A program made the position numbers and the translations under genes. Source: Citrus sinensis (lineage: Eukaryota > Streptophyta > Magnoliopsida > Sapindales > Rutaceae). Taken from it: 64,000 nucleotides of DNA. The notes beneath the pieces were generated by a model that was not told where the DNA came from, ran no database searches, and saw only the letters and a program-made list of their open reading frames with translations. The stretch covers positions 17,176,501 to 17,240,500 of the forward strand of contig NC_068561.1 in assembly GCF_022201045.2 (NCBI RefSeq), read 5' to 3'. Shown here piece by piece: positions 22,589-33,671 of the stretch; position 1 is the first letter of the stretch; every line of letters begins with the position of its first letter.

Positions 22589-25315
22589 ATGGCAATGGAG
22601 ATTACCCAGTTTCTATTGGCTGCTCAATCAGCAGATGCAAATATCCGAAATGAGGCAGAGGCTAATCTTAGACAGCTTCAGCAGCAGAACCTCCCTGGAT
22701 TTCTTTTATCCTTGTCAGTTGAGCTTGTAAACAATGAGAAACCTACTGAATCTCGTAGATTGGCTGGTATTATGCTTAAAAACTCTTTAGATGCAAAAGA
22801 TGCTACGACAAAGGAAGATCTTGCTAAGCAATGGCTGGCAATTGACATTTCATACAAATCACAAGTCAAAGACTTACTCTTGAGAACACTTGCTTCACCT
22901 GTGCCAGAGGCAAGGCACACTTCTGCACAAGTAATCGCAAAAATTGCTTCGATTGAGATTCCACAGAAGCAGTGGCCTGAACTTATTCGATCATTGCTTA
23001 ACAATATGACCCAGCAAGATAGTCTTGCAGCACTGAAACAAGCAACTTTGGAAACCCTTGGATATGTTTGTGAGGAGATCTCCCATCAGGATCTTGTGCA
23101 AGATGAAGTGAATGCTGTTCTCACTGCTGTTGTCCAAGGTATGAACCTTGCTGAACATAGTGCTGAGGTTCGCCTTGCAGCAACAAGAGCTTTATATAAT
23201 GCCTTGGATTTTGCACAGACCAACTTCCAAAATGAGATGGAGAGGAATTATATCATGAAGGTAGTTTGTGAGACTGCCAAGTCCAAAGAGGTGGAGATTA
23301 GACAAGCTGCTTTTGAATGTCTTGTGTCAATAGCGTCAACATATTATGAGGTGCTTGAACCTTACATGCAGACACTCTTTGAGCTTACATCAAATGCAGT
23401 AAAGGGTGACGAAGAGGCTGTTGCCCTCCAAGCGGTTGAGTTTTGGAGCTCCATCTGTGATGAGGAGATAGAGCTTCAAGAGTTTGAAAATCCAGAGACT
23501 GGGGACTCGGATTCTCCCAATTACCACTTTATAGAGAAGGCTCGGTCATCTCTCGTTCCTATGTTGCTTGAAACTTTGCTCAAGCAGGAAGAAGATCAGG
23601 ACCAGGATGATAGCATTTGGAACATATCAATGGCTGGTGGCACATGTCTTGGTCTTGTTGCTAGAACAGTTGGGGATGAGGTTGTGCCTCTTGTTATGCC
23701 TTTTGTGGAGGCTAACATAGTGAAGTCAGATTGGCGTTGTCGTGAGGCAGCGACTTATGCATTTGGCTCTGTCCTTGAAGGGCCAACCATTGACAAGCTT
23801 GCTCCACTGGTTCATGCTGGTTTCGATTTTTTACTTAATGCAATGAGGGATGAGAACAACCATGTGAAGGACACAACTGCCTGGACTCTTAGTCGCATTT
23901 TTGAGTTATTGCACTGCCCGGCTACTGGATTTTCTGTGATTTCCCCTGAAAATCTACAACGAATTTTGACAGTATTGTTGGAGAGCATTAAGGATGCTCC
24001 AAATGTGGCTGAGAAGGTTTGTGGGGCAATATATTACCTTGCTCAGGGTTATGAAGATGCTGGACCAAGCTCTTCTCTTCTTTCACCTTACCTAACAAGT
24101 ATCATTGCCGAACTTCTTAGAGCTGCTGATCGTACTGATGTTGGTGGCTCAAAGCTCAGATCTGCTGCTTATGAAACCTTGAATGAAGTTGTTAGGTGTT
24201 CTAACATTACTGAAACATCTCAAATCATAGCAGAACTACTTCCAGCAATCATGGGCAGGTTAGGACAGACTCTTGAACTTCAGATTGTGTCATCAGATGA
24301 TAGAGAAAAGCAAGGAGATTTGCAAGCTTCTCTTTGTGGTGTTCTGCAGGTCATTATCCAGAAATTTAGTAGTACTGATGCCACCAAATCCTTTATCCTC
24401 CAGACGGCAGATCAAATTATGGTATTGTTCCTTAGGGTGTTTGCATGCCGTAGTTCTACAGTGCATGAGGAAGCAATGCTTGCAATTGGAGCTCTGGCTT
24501 ATGCCACTGGACCAGAATTTGCGAAGTATATGCCTGAGTTCTACCAGTATCTGCAGATGGGGTTGCAGAACTCTGAGGAATATCAGGTTTGTGCCATTAC
24601 AGTTGGGGTAGTTGGTGATGTCTGTCGTGCCTTGGATGACAAGGTCTTACCATTTTGTGATGGAATCATGTCTCTTCTTCTCAATGCTCTGTCAAATAGT
24701 CAACTCAACCGTTCTGTTAAGCCTCCAATTTTATCTTGCTTTGGGGACATTGCTCTTGCAATAGGAGTGCATTTTGAGAAGTATGTCCCCCATGCACTTC
24801 AAATGATGCAGGAAGCTGCTAAGGCTTGTGCACAGTTGGACATGGAAGATGAAGAATTAATAGATTATGGAAACCAGCTCAGGAGTAGCATCTTTGAGGC
24901 ATATTCTGGTATTCTCCAGGGCTTCAAGAGTGCAAGGGCTGAGGTGATGATGCCATATGCTCAACATCTCTTGCAGTTCATAGAATTAATCTTCAAAGAC
25001 AACCACAGGTATCTTCTTTTCAACCTCCCATCTAGTCTCACTATTTGTAATCTATTTTGGTTCCTTTTCATTTTCTGTTGTGGTTCTCATGGCCTGATCT
25101 TTTCCATGGTTTGTAGGGATGAGAATGTGACAAAAGCAGCAGTTGCTGTGATGGGTGATCTTGCCGATGCTCTGGGCCCGAACACAAAACTGCTGTTTAA
25201 AGACTCCTCATTCTGTAATGATTTTATGAGTGAGTGTCTTCGATCAGATGATGAGCAGCTAAAGGAGACTGCTGGTTGGACCCAGGGAATGATTAATCGT
25301 GTTCTGGTTTCATGA
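22589..25315 (+). CDS. Importin subunit beta-1-like nuclear import receptor
   Basis: A karyopherin-beta that carries cargo through the nuclear pore and releases it on binding Ran-GTP. Two exons, 22589-25008 and 25117-25315, give 872 aa, the usual plant length. The protein begins MAMEITQFLLAAQSADANIR, includes an importin-beta N-terminal domain (about residues 20-105) and is otherwise a chain of HEAT/ARM repeats (for example KQATLETLGYVCEEISHQD, VALQAVEFWSSICDEE, MAGGTCLGLVARTVGDEVVP, NVAEKVCGAIYYLAQGYED). It reads closest to Arabidopsis At3g08943/At3g08947 rather than At5g53480, judged from memory. The single coding intron (25009-25116) is 108 bp, a multiple of three, and has no in-frame stop, so retention would insert 36 residues; they are absent from the family, so I splice it out. 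Confidence 0.93.
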   Translation: MAMEITQFLLAAQSADANIRNEAEANLRQLQQQNLPGFLLSLSVELVNNEKPTESRRLAGIMLKNSLDAKDATTKEDLAKQWLAIDISYKSQVKDLLLRTLASPVPEARHTSAQVIAKIASIEIPQKQWPELIRSLLNNMTQQDSLAALKQATLETLGYVCEEISHQDLVQDEVNAVLTAVVQGMNLAEHSAEVRLAATRALYNALDFAQTNFQNEMERNYIMKVVCETAKSKEVEIRQAAFECLVSIASTYYEVLEPYMQTLFELTSNAVKGDEEAVALQAVEFWSSICDEEIELQEFENPETGDSDSPNYHFIEKARSSLVPMLLETLLKQEEDQDQDDSIWNISMAGGTCLGLVARTVGDEVVPLVMPFVEANIVKSDWRCREAATYAFGSVLEGPTIDKLAPLVHAGFDFLLNAMRDENNHVKDTTAWTLSRIFELLHCPATGFSVISPENLQRILTVLLESIKDAPNVAEKVCGAIYYLAQGYEDAGPSSSLLSPYLTSIIAELLRAADRTDVGGSKLRSAAYETLNEVVRCSNITETSQIIAELLPAIMGRLGQTLELQIVSSDDREKQGDLQASLCGVLQVIIQKFSSTDATKSFILQTADQIMVLFLRVFACRSSTVHEEAMLAIGALAYATGPEFAKYMPEFYQYLQMGLQNSEEYQVCAITVGVVGDVCRALDDKVLPFCDGIMSLLLNALSNSQLNRSVKPPILSCFGDIALAIGVHFEKYVPHALQMMQEAAKACAQLDMEDEELIDYGNQLRSSIFEAYSGILQGFKSARAEVMMPYAQHLLQFIELIFKDNHRYLLFNLPSSLTICNLFWFLFIFCCGSHGLIFSMVCRDENVTKAAVAVMGDLADALGPNTKLLFKDSSFCNDFMSECLRSDDEQLKETAGWTQGMINRVLVS

Positions 25316-26467
25316 GATCAAAAAGGCCCCCGTCTATGAAGAACATAATTATATCTGGTCAATTGTCTTCCTTTGTTAATGCTGGGTCAATTCTCCTTTC
25401 TTCAGTTTTCTGATAAAGGTTATAAATATCTGGGGAACTTACAAGTCAGTGATGTCATGTATCAATGTTTCTTTCGTATTGCAGTTAGTCCTGGGTTCTT
25501 ATGTGTCCACTTTTTGTGGTACAAGGAGGAAGTAATTAGTTAAGCACTAGCATTATTGAGGTCATTTTGTGGAAAGGGTGGTCAGCTACTTGTTGAACTT
25601 TGTTGTTTAAAAGCAGCCACTAATCGGTGGTTTATTGAGTCACTTTCAGGTTATGATTCCTGATAGTAATTACCAAACTCTTCTGAATGCTGCTACAATT
25701 CTGGACAATTTAATGAAATCAAATGCTTTGGAATATCTAGGCAAGCAATTTGAGATTTTGTGTTGTATTATTTTCCAGGGCATGGAGAATTTGTTTTATT
25801 TCTTACTTCTGGATTTTTTTTATGATTGTTAAGGACATAATGCATTGTAACAACGCCTGTAATATATCGGAGGAAGCCGATGCAACATCATCCTTGTAAA
25901 CGTTTTTGTAACTCAAATCATCGAACAATCAATTAAACGTTTCAATAATTCATTATGAACATATCAAAGTCACGGGAATGTGCAATTTGACTGGTTGTGT
26001 TCGAGTGTCGACCAGTGTGAATACTGTAACAAGGTTTGAGACTGATTACTGATTCTGCGGACCGGCGTCTGTTGAAGTGGAAGAGACAATGGAACCGTGG
26101 GGATGAGCGATGAGAAGTTTTGATGCATCAGTATAAATGGCTTCCGATAATGTTGAACAGAATGCATTTTCTTGTTCCAGTGACACACTGCACATAGCTT
26201 GGCTCATGATAGGAGCAAACAAGCCCCATCATAATGAGAACACACACTTGAGTATACGTACATGCAAACTGAGAACAAATTGAGGAAAAATAATTAATCA
26301 TAAATCGGTATCAAAATACATCACAAATGTGTTAGGCTATCTCCTAGCGTCCATCAGTCTACAACTTTTTGGTAGACAGAAATTGCAAATTAACAAATTG
26401 AAGAAAGAAAACAAAGTTAGTGTCATTGCTGACAGTATCGGCCACTGTCCATAGAACTGAAAGAAAT
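25316..26467. other. Convergent 3' flanks of importin and LecRK genes
   Basis: 3'UTR sequence of the importin gene, then downstream DNA of the reverse-strand lectin kinase. Frames at 25635-25832 and 25970-26188 lack domains. No separate gene is supported. Confidence 0.5.
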
Positions 26468-28474
26468 TCACACAATGGAAGATGAACGATGTGATGATTT
26501 GAATGTACCGGTAGAAATCTCGTCAAATGTCCTCGAGCTGAATTCATCAAATCCCTGTCGATAATCAATAGAGCCCCAGTCATTATTGAAACGGAGTTGT
26601 TTTTCGCCACTGAGGTACCGCATGACTTGTCTCATGGTAGGTCTAAATTGTGTCTTATGGGAGCACATGAGGCCTAATTTCAGCACCAGTTCCATCTCTT
26701 TAACTACGTAACTTGAATTCAACAATGGATCAGCCACATCGAGGATTCGACCCAGCTGATGGCATTCCCTTACCCATTCCACCAGAAGTAAGTCACCTGA
26801 ACCGATAGGCCTTCTACCAGTCGCGACTTCGAGAAGCAGAATCCCATATGCAAAAACATCTGAACTGGTAGAAGCCTTGCCAGTTTGAGTCAATTCTGGA
26901 GCAATGTAGCCAAAAGTGCCCACAACATTGGTCGTGTGAGGCATTCCGCCGTGGTCATACAACCTGGCAAGACCAAAATCTCCTAGCCTCGCGTTCATTT
27001 CTGCGTCTATCAGCGCATTGCTCGGCTTCACATCTCGATGAATCACAACTTGCTCCCATTCTTCGTGCAGGTACAGCAGCCCTGAAGCAATGCCTTTAAC
27101 AATGTTGAATCTTTGCTCCCAGTCTAAAACAGAGCCGTCTTTCGGTTTGAAAAGAAGAGTATCGAGGCTTCCATTAGGGATATATTCATAAACTAGAAGG
27201 AGATCATTCTTTTGTTTGCACCATCCATGGAGATTAACCAAATTCTTGTGCCTTAGACGCCCCAAGCTTTCAATTTCCGCTGCAAATTCCCTCATTCCTT
27301 GAAGGGAATTACGCGTAATCTTCTTAACAGCAACTTCACCTCCTGTTGTTGGCAACACACCTTTGTAAACTGAACCAAACCCTCCGATTCCAATTACCTC
27401 ACTCTCTTTAAACCCCTTCGTTGCTGCATAAAGATCCTTATATCTGAACCTGTGAGGACAATCTTTTTCCCAATCCTCAAGAGTCTCAGAATTTGACCAT
27501 TTTCTATATATCAGGAAAAACACCAACGTGCCCAACAAAAGAAAAGTCACAAGACACAAAGAAACAATAAGAGCTAAAATTTTAGGATTATAAGATGAGG
27601 GTTCTTTCTCTTTTGGTGGCTTAGGAAGTTCGGAAACATTAAGTGCTGGAGCCACTCCATTTAATGAAAAACTCCATCCCAAAATGTAATGTGAGCTTGA
27701 TTTTTCACCTGTAGACGCCGAGAAGCCAACGTACATAGTTTCTTTAATGTAGCCTGTGAGATTGACTCCAAAAGATATGAGAGGTCTCATTGGTTTTCCT
27801 ATCTCTGCAGGACTTATTGTTACGTTCAAAACTTTTTGCTCGCCATCATACTCAATCCAAGCTTGAATAGGCTCGCCGCTTTCGAGGGTCATTTCTTCTT
27901 TATGATCTGTGCCATTGATATAGTACGAAGCCGGTTCTGATCTGTTTGAAAACATTGTGTTGATGCCAATTCCCACATGGTTTCCTTGGTTCTCCGCCTT
28001 GTCATTAAACCCGTTAACCGTGTCAAATTCAACAATGAGAATATGGTTTGAGGGCTCACCATTGTTTGTTGAGTTCAAGATCCCAAGGTAATGCTCAGGT
28101 TGTGCACCGGGAAGCTTCGTCGAGGGAGCTAACAAGAAGGCAAGTCCATGGCCACCGCGGCCTGATCTTGGGGTTGATATTTCAAAGACAAAAGTTGTGC
28201 TGAAAGAAGAAGCATTTGGAGATGGAGAAGCACTTGTATCAAACATTTGTATTGGTTTGACATAGAATGCATGGCCTATAACATAACGCGATCTGTTAGT
28301 GAGCTTAAGTGCACCACTAGGCTTGATAATTTCAGCTCCCTGTAAGCTAAGATTTGTCGCACCACCATTAAATCCTTGGAAGATGAAGCTGCTGCTTTGA
28401 GATTGAGCAACAATATTAAGGCGGATGAAGAAGAAGAATAAGAGAAACAGTGCCGAATAATTTCCCATGTCCAT
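26468..28474 (-). CDS. L-type lectin receptor kinase (clade VI-like), copy 1
   Basis: An intronless gene of 668 aa for a plasma-membrane receptor kinase with an outside legume-lectin domain and an inside Ser/Thr kinase. Parts: hydrophobic signal peptide (residues 4-23); lectin domain (about 29-275) with VEFDTVNGF and GNHVGIGIN motifs; transmembrane helix (about 299-323); kinase with P-loop GIGGFGSVYKG (362-372), Lys384 in VAVKK, HRDVKPSN (479-486, catalytic Asp481), DFG (499-501) and APE (525-527). All catalytic residues are present. The juxtamembrane LEDWEKDCPHRFRYKDLYAA resembles Arabidopsis LecRK clade VI (LecRKA4), whose members act in defence and ABA responses; that role is family knowledge, not shown here. 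A TATA-like TTTATA lies about 55 bp upstream. It is in tandem with the related gene at 29980-32040. Confidence 0.93.
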   Translation of the reverse strand: MDMGNYSALFLLFFFFIRLNIVAQSQSSSFIFQGFNGGATNLSLQGAEIIKPSGALKLTNRSRYVIGHAFYVKPIQMFDTSASPSPNASSFSTTFVFEISTPRSGRGGHGLAFLLAPSTKLPGAQPEHYLGILNSTNNGEPSNHILIVEFDTVNGFNDKAENQGNHVGIGINTMFSNRSEPASYYINGTDHKEEMTLESGEPIQAWIEYDGEQKVLNVTISPAEIGKPMRPLISFGVNLTGYIKETMYVGFSASTGEKSSSHYILGWSFSLNGVAPALNVSELPKPPKEKEPSSYNPKILALIVSLCLVTFLLLGTLVFFLIYRKWSNSETLEDWEKDCPHRFRYKDLYAATKGFKESEVIGIGGFGSVYKGVLPTTGGEVAVKKITRNSLQGMREFAAEIESLGRLRHKNLVNLHGWCKQKNDLLLVYEYIPNGSLDTLLFKPKDGSVLDWEQRFNIVKGIASGLLYLHEEWEQVVIHRDVKPSNALIDAEMNARLGDFGLARLYDHGGMPHTTNVVGTFGYIAPELTQTGKASTSSDVFAYGILLLEVATGRRPIGSGDLLLVEWVRECHQLGRILDVADPLLNSSYVVKEMELVLKLGLMCSHKTQFRPTMRQVMRYLSGEKQLRFNNDWGSIDYRQGFDEFSSRTFDEISTGTFKSSHRSSSIV

Positions 28475-29315
28475 GGGGAATGTGATGGTTGACTAAAATA
28501 TGCTTTAATTTGCTTGTATCAGCGAAGTTGTATAAACAATTATGAACTAGAAAGAGAACATGGGCATAATATTTTTTAAACTGTAGAAGAGAAAAATGAT
28601 AATACATAGGGAAAATGGAAGACTTGAAAATTCAAAGTCAGATGACATTTAAATTGAACAGTGATTGTGACAATGATGATTTGAAAGTTCATGAAAATGG
28701 GTGGTGTAAACAGCTTTTGCGGTATGAGGAAAGCTCTGATCTTTTTCATTGCAGCTACACAAATGGACCATTTTTGTCTTATCACGCTATTGGTGAATTA
28801 AATGTTAGCCACATAGATTTTGCTCAAAGTCAAGCAATAATTTATGACTTTACATCCATATAAGAAGTTTCCCTAAAGTTCATCTAAGCGATCACAAAAC
28901 TTTGGGTTAGAGAATCATTAATGTAAGGTTTGTTATTCATGAAGAATCATCAATTTTGTCAAACGCTTTAGTCTCATTTACACCTAATAATTAATTATTA
29001 TTAATATTCATCTTTGTGAGGCTTTCATATCCTTTCATCTTCAATTTTGGACTAGAATTAACCGAATTCAAGTTAATATAAGGGATGTTTGTAAATGCTA
29101 ATTTCTGCTTGATTTCAAAACTCTCACTTCTAATTGACATATAGTTTTTAACTAATGGTGCACCTATTTATATACTCGGTACTTAGCTTTAGTTACAAAT
29201 TAAAATTCAAATATATCCATTCATTTATATAAATTAGACTAATATGTTTAAAATAATGTTATATATTCCAAGTGTGATGTATCATCCATTGAGTATATTC
29301 ACAATTTTTAAAGTA

Positions 29316-29371
<56 letters not shown>

Positions 29372-29979
29372 TCGTAACGCCTCCCCGTTGGGGATAAACT
29401 TTTTGAAATAGCTTTTGGTAATTTGGAACATGAGAAATGCTATTGTAACTTAGTTGAGATTAATATGATAGAAATCATTTATTATCATAGGTATAAAATT
29501 AATTAATTTTATTATTAATTATTATAATATTATTCTTACAATTCAATTAACGGATGACACATAAAATACCATATCAGTTGAGAAATCAATTTAAGTATAT
29601 TATTGCAAAGAACAATACCACTTCAATTATCCAATTAAATCTATCAAGTAGGATTTTTAATGTTTAAATTGATACAATTTGTTAAAATCTCCAAAGGGTT
29701 GTTGGTACCGATGGGCACCGTAGTCCCCTTCTCAATTTAAATGGATTATATTAAATTTTAAACAACATTTAAAAAATTTATTAGCTTCTATTGCCATTTA
29801 TTAGAGTTTTTTTTTTTTCATGTGAAATATTTTAAGAAATAAGAAGCAGAACAACATTGAAAAAAAAAAAGTTTGTAGTGACTAAAAAGTAACAAGTTGC
29901 TTTTAATGCAACTAGACTTATGCAATTTCTAATCAACAACAAAGAAAATAGAAAAAGAAATAATCAAAGACATGTACAA
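28475..29979. other. Intergenic DNA between the two LecRK genes
   Basis: About 1.5 kb with the promoter of LecRK copy 1, an ATT microsatellite and 3' flank of LecRK copy 2. The 82-codon frame at 28615-28863 overlaps the promoter side and has no known domain; it is not called. Confidence 0.5.
29319..29372. repeat. (ATT)n microsatellite
   Basis: About 17 uninterrupted ATT/TTA units in the spacer between the two lectin kinase genes. A simple repeat likely to vary in length between individuals. Confidence 0.9.
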
Positions 29980-32040
29980 TTACCTACCAGCTTCAATAGA
30001 ATTAGAAGAGATGACACCAAAGGATGATGAAAGCTGTGATGTTGTGATATTGTCAGTAGAAATTATTTCCAAATATCTTGAGTTCATTTCAGACCTTTGA
30101 GAATCAAGAGAGCTCCAATTATCAATTATTGGAAGCAATTCATCCCCATTGAGGTACCTCAATACTTGTCTCATTGTAGGCCTAGCTTCAGCTTTCTGAT
30201 GTGAGCACAGCAAACCCAATTGCAAAACCAACTCCATCTCTTCAACAACATAACTTGACCCCAAATTTGGATCAACAACATCAAGAACTTGACCTAAATG
30301 TTGAAACTCCAGCACCCAATCGACCAAAATGAAGTGATCTGAATCAATAGGTCGTCTCCCTGTTGCAATTTCAAGAAGCAAAACCCCATATGCAAACACA
30401 TCGGTGCTGCAAGAAGCCTTGCCTGTGCGGGCTAATTCGGGTGCTATGTACCCAATGGTGCCCACAACATTTGTTGTGTGTGAAATTTTGCCATGATCAA
30501 AGAGCCTGGCAAGGCCAAAGTCCCCAAGCCTTGCATTCATATCAGCATCTATTAGCACGTTGCCAGACTTCACGTCGCGATGAATCACAACCTGCTCCCA
30601 CTCTTCATGCAAATATAACAGCCCAGCTGCTATCCCTTTGATGATATTGAACCTCTGTTCCCAGCTTAACACAAAGTTTTCGTTATCAAAGAGCAGAGAA
30701 TCAAGGCTTCCGTTTGGGATGTAATCATAGACTAAAAGCAGATCGCGTTTTCGCTTGCACCAGCCCTGGAGATTAACCAAATGCTTGTGCCTTAACCGTC
30801 CCAAGCTTTCAATTTCTGCAGCGAATTCTCTCATTCCTTGAATTGAATTACGCGAGATTTTCTTCACCGCAACTTCAGTAGCACTTGTAGGCAAAACCCC
30901 TTTGTAAACTTCACCAAAGCCACCAGTTCCTATCACTTCACTCTGTTTGAAACCTTTAGTAGCTGTGTAAAGATCACTGTATCTGAATCTGTGAGGACAA
31001 TCCAGCTCCCAATCTTCAAGAATCTCGAACTGTGCTATCCTTCTATATAGTTTAAAGATGAGTAACGTACCCAACAAAATTACAGCCACAGTAGATAACG
31101 CGGCAATAAGAATCTTGATTTGGAGACTAAAAGAATTAGATGAGCTTCTTTCTATTGGCAGAGATGGAAGCTGCGAAAGATTGAGAGAAGGGGCTGCTCC
31201 ATTCATTGAAAAACTCCATCCCAAAATGAAATGAGAGCTTACTTTTCTACCCGTAGATGCTGAGAAGCCAACATACATGGTTTCTTGGAACGCAGGCGAT
31301 AAGTCGAGGGGAAGAGACAGTAGGGGCTGTGATGGTTTCCCAAAATGAAATGAGAGCTTATTTTTCTTATTCATAGGACATATTGTTACGTTCACAAGTC
31401 TATTCACTCCATCATAATCTATCCAAGCCTGGACAGGATCGCCACTCTCCAAGGTGAAATCCTCCTTTGTGCCGTTTTCATAATAAGCAGCAGGCTCTAA
31501 TTTTATCGATTTCATGCTATTGACATTGATGCCGACGTGGTTTCCTTGAGAGTCTGAGGTTTCATTGTAACCATTAACAGTATCAAACTCAATAGCAAAC
31601 AAATGGTTTGAGGGCTTGTGATCGTTGGTTGAGTTTAAAATACCCAAGTAATGCTCAGCTTTGCCGCCGGGAAAGCTTGGTTGAGGAGACACTGTGAAGG
31701 CAAGGCCAAAGCCTCCTTGGCCTGAATTTGGAGTCACTATTTGAAACACAAAACATGTGCTGAAAGAAGAAGCATTTGGTTTTGATGACAAAGAAGTACT
31801 TTTATCAAGCATTTGAATTGGTTTATTATAGAAGGCATGGCCTATAACGTTATGTGCATTGTCAGTGAGTCTGAGTGCACCAGAGGGTTTGAGAATAGAA
31901 GCTCTTTCTCTAGTAATCAGACCTTGGTTTGTTTTAGTTTCATTGAATCCATTGAAGATGAATTCTTCTTTTTGCTGGGAAAGTGCAGCAATTACAGGAA
32001 AGAAGAAGAGACGCAAAGCGAATGAAACTGTTAAGGCCAT
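29980..32040 (-). CDS. L-type lectin receptor kinase (clade VI-like), copy 2
   Basis: An intronless gene of 686 aa, paralogous and in direct tandem to the gene at 26468-28474. Signal peptide (about 1-21); legume-lectin domain (about 27-281) with IEFDTVNGY and GNHVGINVN motifs; transmembrane segment (about 309-331); kinase with P-loop GTGGFGEVYKG (371-381), Lys393, HRDVKSGN (487-494, catalytic Asp489) and DFG (507-509). Relative to copy 1 it has an insertion in the lectin domain around KNKLSFHFGKPSQP (about 227-240) and a different Ser/Thr-rich C-terminal tail. The lectin and tail regions differ more than the kinase core, as expected when binding specificity diverges. A TATA-like TTTATAAA lies about 65 bp upstream (near 32105, reverse strand). 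Ligand unknown. Confidence 0.93.
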   Translation of the reverse strand: MALTVSFALRLFFFPVIAALSQQKEEFIFNGFNETKTNQGLITRERASILKPSGALRLTDNAHNVIGHAFYNKPIQMLDKSTSLSSKPNASSFSTCFVFQIVTPNSGQGGFGLAFTVSPQPSFPGGKAEHYLGILNSTNDHKPSNHLFAIEFDTVNGYNETSDSQGNHVGINVNSMKSIKLEPAAYYENGTKEDFTLESGDPVQAWIDYDGVNRLVNVTICPMNKKNKLSFHFGKPSQPLLSLPLDLSPAFQETMYVGFSASTGRKVSSHFILGWSFSMNGAAPSLNLSQLPSLPIERSSSNSFSLQIKILIAALSTVAVILLGTLLIFKLYRRIAQFEILEDWELDCPHRFRYSDLYTATKGFKQSEVIGTGGFGEVYKGVLPTSATEVAVKKISRNSIQGMREFAAEIESLGRLRHKHLVNLQGWCKRKRDLLLVYDYIPNGSLDSLLFDNENFVLSWEQRFNIIKGIAAGLLYLHEEWEQVVIHRDVKSGNVLIDADMNARLGDFGLARLFDHGKISHTTNVVGTIGYIAPELARTGKASCSTDVFAYGVLLLEIATGRRPIDSDHFILVDWVLEFQHLGQVLDVVDPNLGSSYVVEEMELVLQLGLLCSHQKAEARPTMRQVLRYLNGDELLPIIDNWSSLDSQRSEMNSRYLEIISTDNITTSQLSSSFGVISSNSIEAGR

Positions 32041-33184
32041 GAGGGTAATTTAGAGAAAAGTGAAGATTTTGTGTTGAGTCCAAAGCACAAGAGGGGTTCA
32101 TGATTTTATAAATGATCATAAGATCAGAAATGCGTAAGAATTAATGACGACGGCACAACAATAAAGGACTTGAAGACTTGAAGTTGTCCAAGTCAAATCA
32201 TGCATTTTAGAGTTAAGGTTTGGTTAAGCAGATTTCCCTAACCACGTTCGGTCCTCACAGAATCATTAATGAGTAAAATTATGTTACATGTTTGGATATT
32301 TCTCTTTCATCATCATCATCATCAAATTGGTCGAATTTTAAAATGAAAACACCTGCATTAAAATGCACTATACGTCTTGGATTCACAAATGATGCGGTAC
32401 GTTCGTCTCATATTAAACAACAAACTAAAAGAAATTTTTTTGTACCTCAAAGTTAATGAAACGAGTTAATACAACTAGTTGAAGTGTTATGGGGTTCTAA
32501 GCAACACAAATGAGACTTGAAACTATAGTCAATCATCATGCGCGTGACAGTCTTCAGAGAAAGCAAGCCAGTCCATGAAAATGGGAATCTAAGAGTAACT
32601 AGTTACTAAATTTGCCGTGTTGCGAAGGGAGATATGAGATATGAGAACGTTCTGTTGATTTTTTCTTTGTTTATTGACCCGCTTGCTAAGATTGCTATGC
32701 ATGCATCATACGCAACTCTACTAACAATTTTGCAAGTTGAAAAAGTCTTTACAGAAGACTAATATATACGATTGAATGAATCCATGTGCTTAAATAAGAA
32801 AAGATATTATTGATACCCAAAATAATCCTTTTTCCTCTTTCCTTTTTCCTTTTTCTTATTAATGCGAGGTAGATTAATTTAATCAGCACCAATCAAGTAT
32901 CTATCTATCCATCTACCACGTACCAATCTTTTTCTTTTGTTTGAATAATTGAATTAGCATGATTGGTCCCTTTTGTGACTCAACCAAAATTCTCCTACGT
33001 CGAGATGCTCACCCGACACACACTGACTTCCAGGCGCACCATTTGGTTAACGGAAGATAGGTTGGGCCTTGGCCCATCTGAAAATTATGGTGACTAAATT
33101 GTCCAATATTAAAAGATAGAGTGCTACTAGGTAGTGAGAGGGACGAGAGAATGACGAGAGAAACGACAGTAGTTACGGCCGTTT
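32041..33184. other. LecRK promoter side and intergenic DNA
   Basis: No gene is seen. The last 60 bp (33130-33185) contain GAGAGGGACGAGAGAATGACGAGAG, an inverted relative of the adjacent Mutator-like element's terminal sequence, so the true left end of that element may lie nearer 33130. Confidence 0.4.
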
Positions 33185-33671
33185 CGCCTCTCATTCCTCT
33201 TGCTCGTTAAAACATTAAAAAAAAATTGAATAAAGAAATGGCGCGTGAAATCTAGCAGGCTTTCACTTTCCTCACGCAGGCTTTCACTTTCCTCTCTCAC
33301 ACAAATCACGCAAATCACCATCTTCTCAACTTAGTAACTATTCACAACCTCCCTCTCCAACCAAAGCAAATGTTCAAGGCTTCCCTCTCCAGCCAGCAAC
33401 CGGTCACGACCTCCTCCCTCTCCAGCCAACAATTGGTCACGGCCTCTTCCCTCTCCAGCCAGCAACTAGCAACTGCTCACGGCCTCCTCCCTCTCTAGCC
33501 AGCCTTTCACAACAAGCAGCACTGTTTCCCCCTCTCTCTCGGCAAACATTAACTGAGCGGTGGATTTTTTCAGCTTGTTCTTTTTCTTTTAACTTTCTGT
33601 TATGTGAAAGATCTGGAACGTATTGTGGAATTTAAGCTTGTTCTTTTGGTGGGTCTCGTTGGAATTTAAGC
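33185..33671 (+). repeat. Left long inverted repeat of the Mutator-like element
   Basis: Matches the reverse complement of about 36184-36813. It contains four to five degenerate CT-rich units of roughly 35 bp (33350-33500; CCCTCTCCAGCCAGCAAC...GGTCACGGCCTCCT). The inner part (33560-33671) probably acts as promoter/leader for the transposase frame; an acceptor-like TTTTGTAG at 33962-33969 directly precedes its ATG. Confidence 0.75.

Noticed and set aside
25635-25832. Extra importin exon or small gene after the importin stop
   Set aside because: Importin is complete at 872 aa before this; the frame has no matching sequence.
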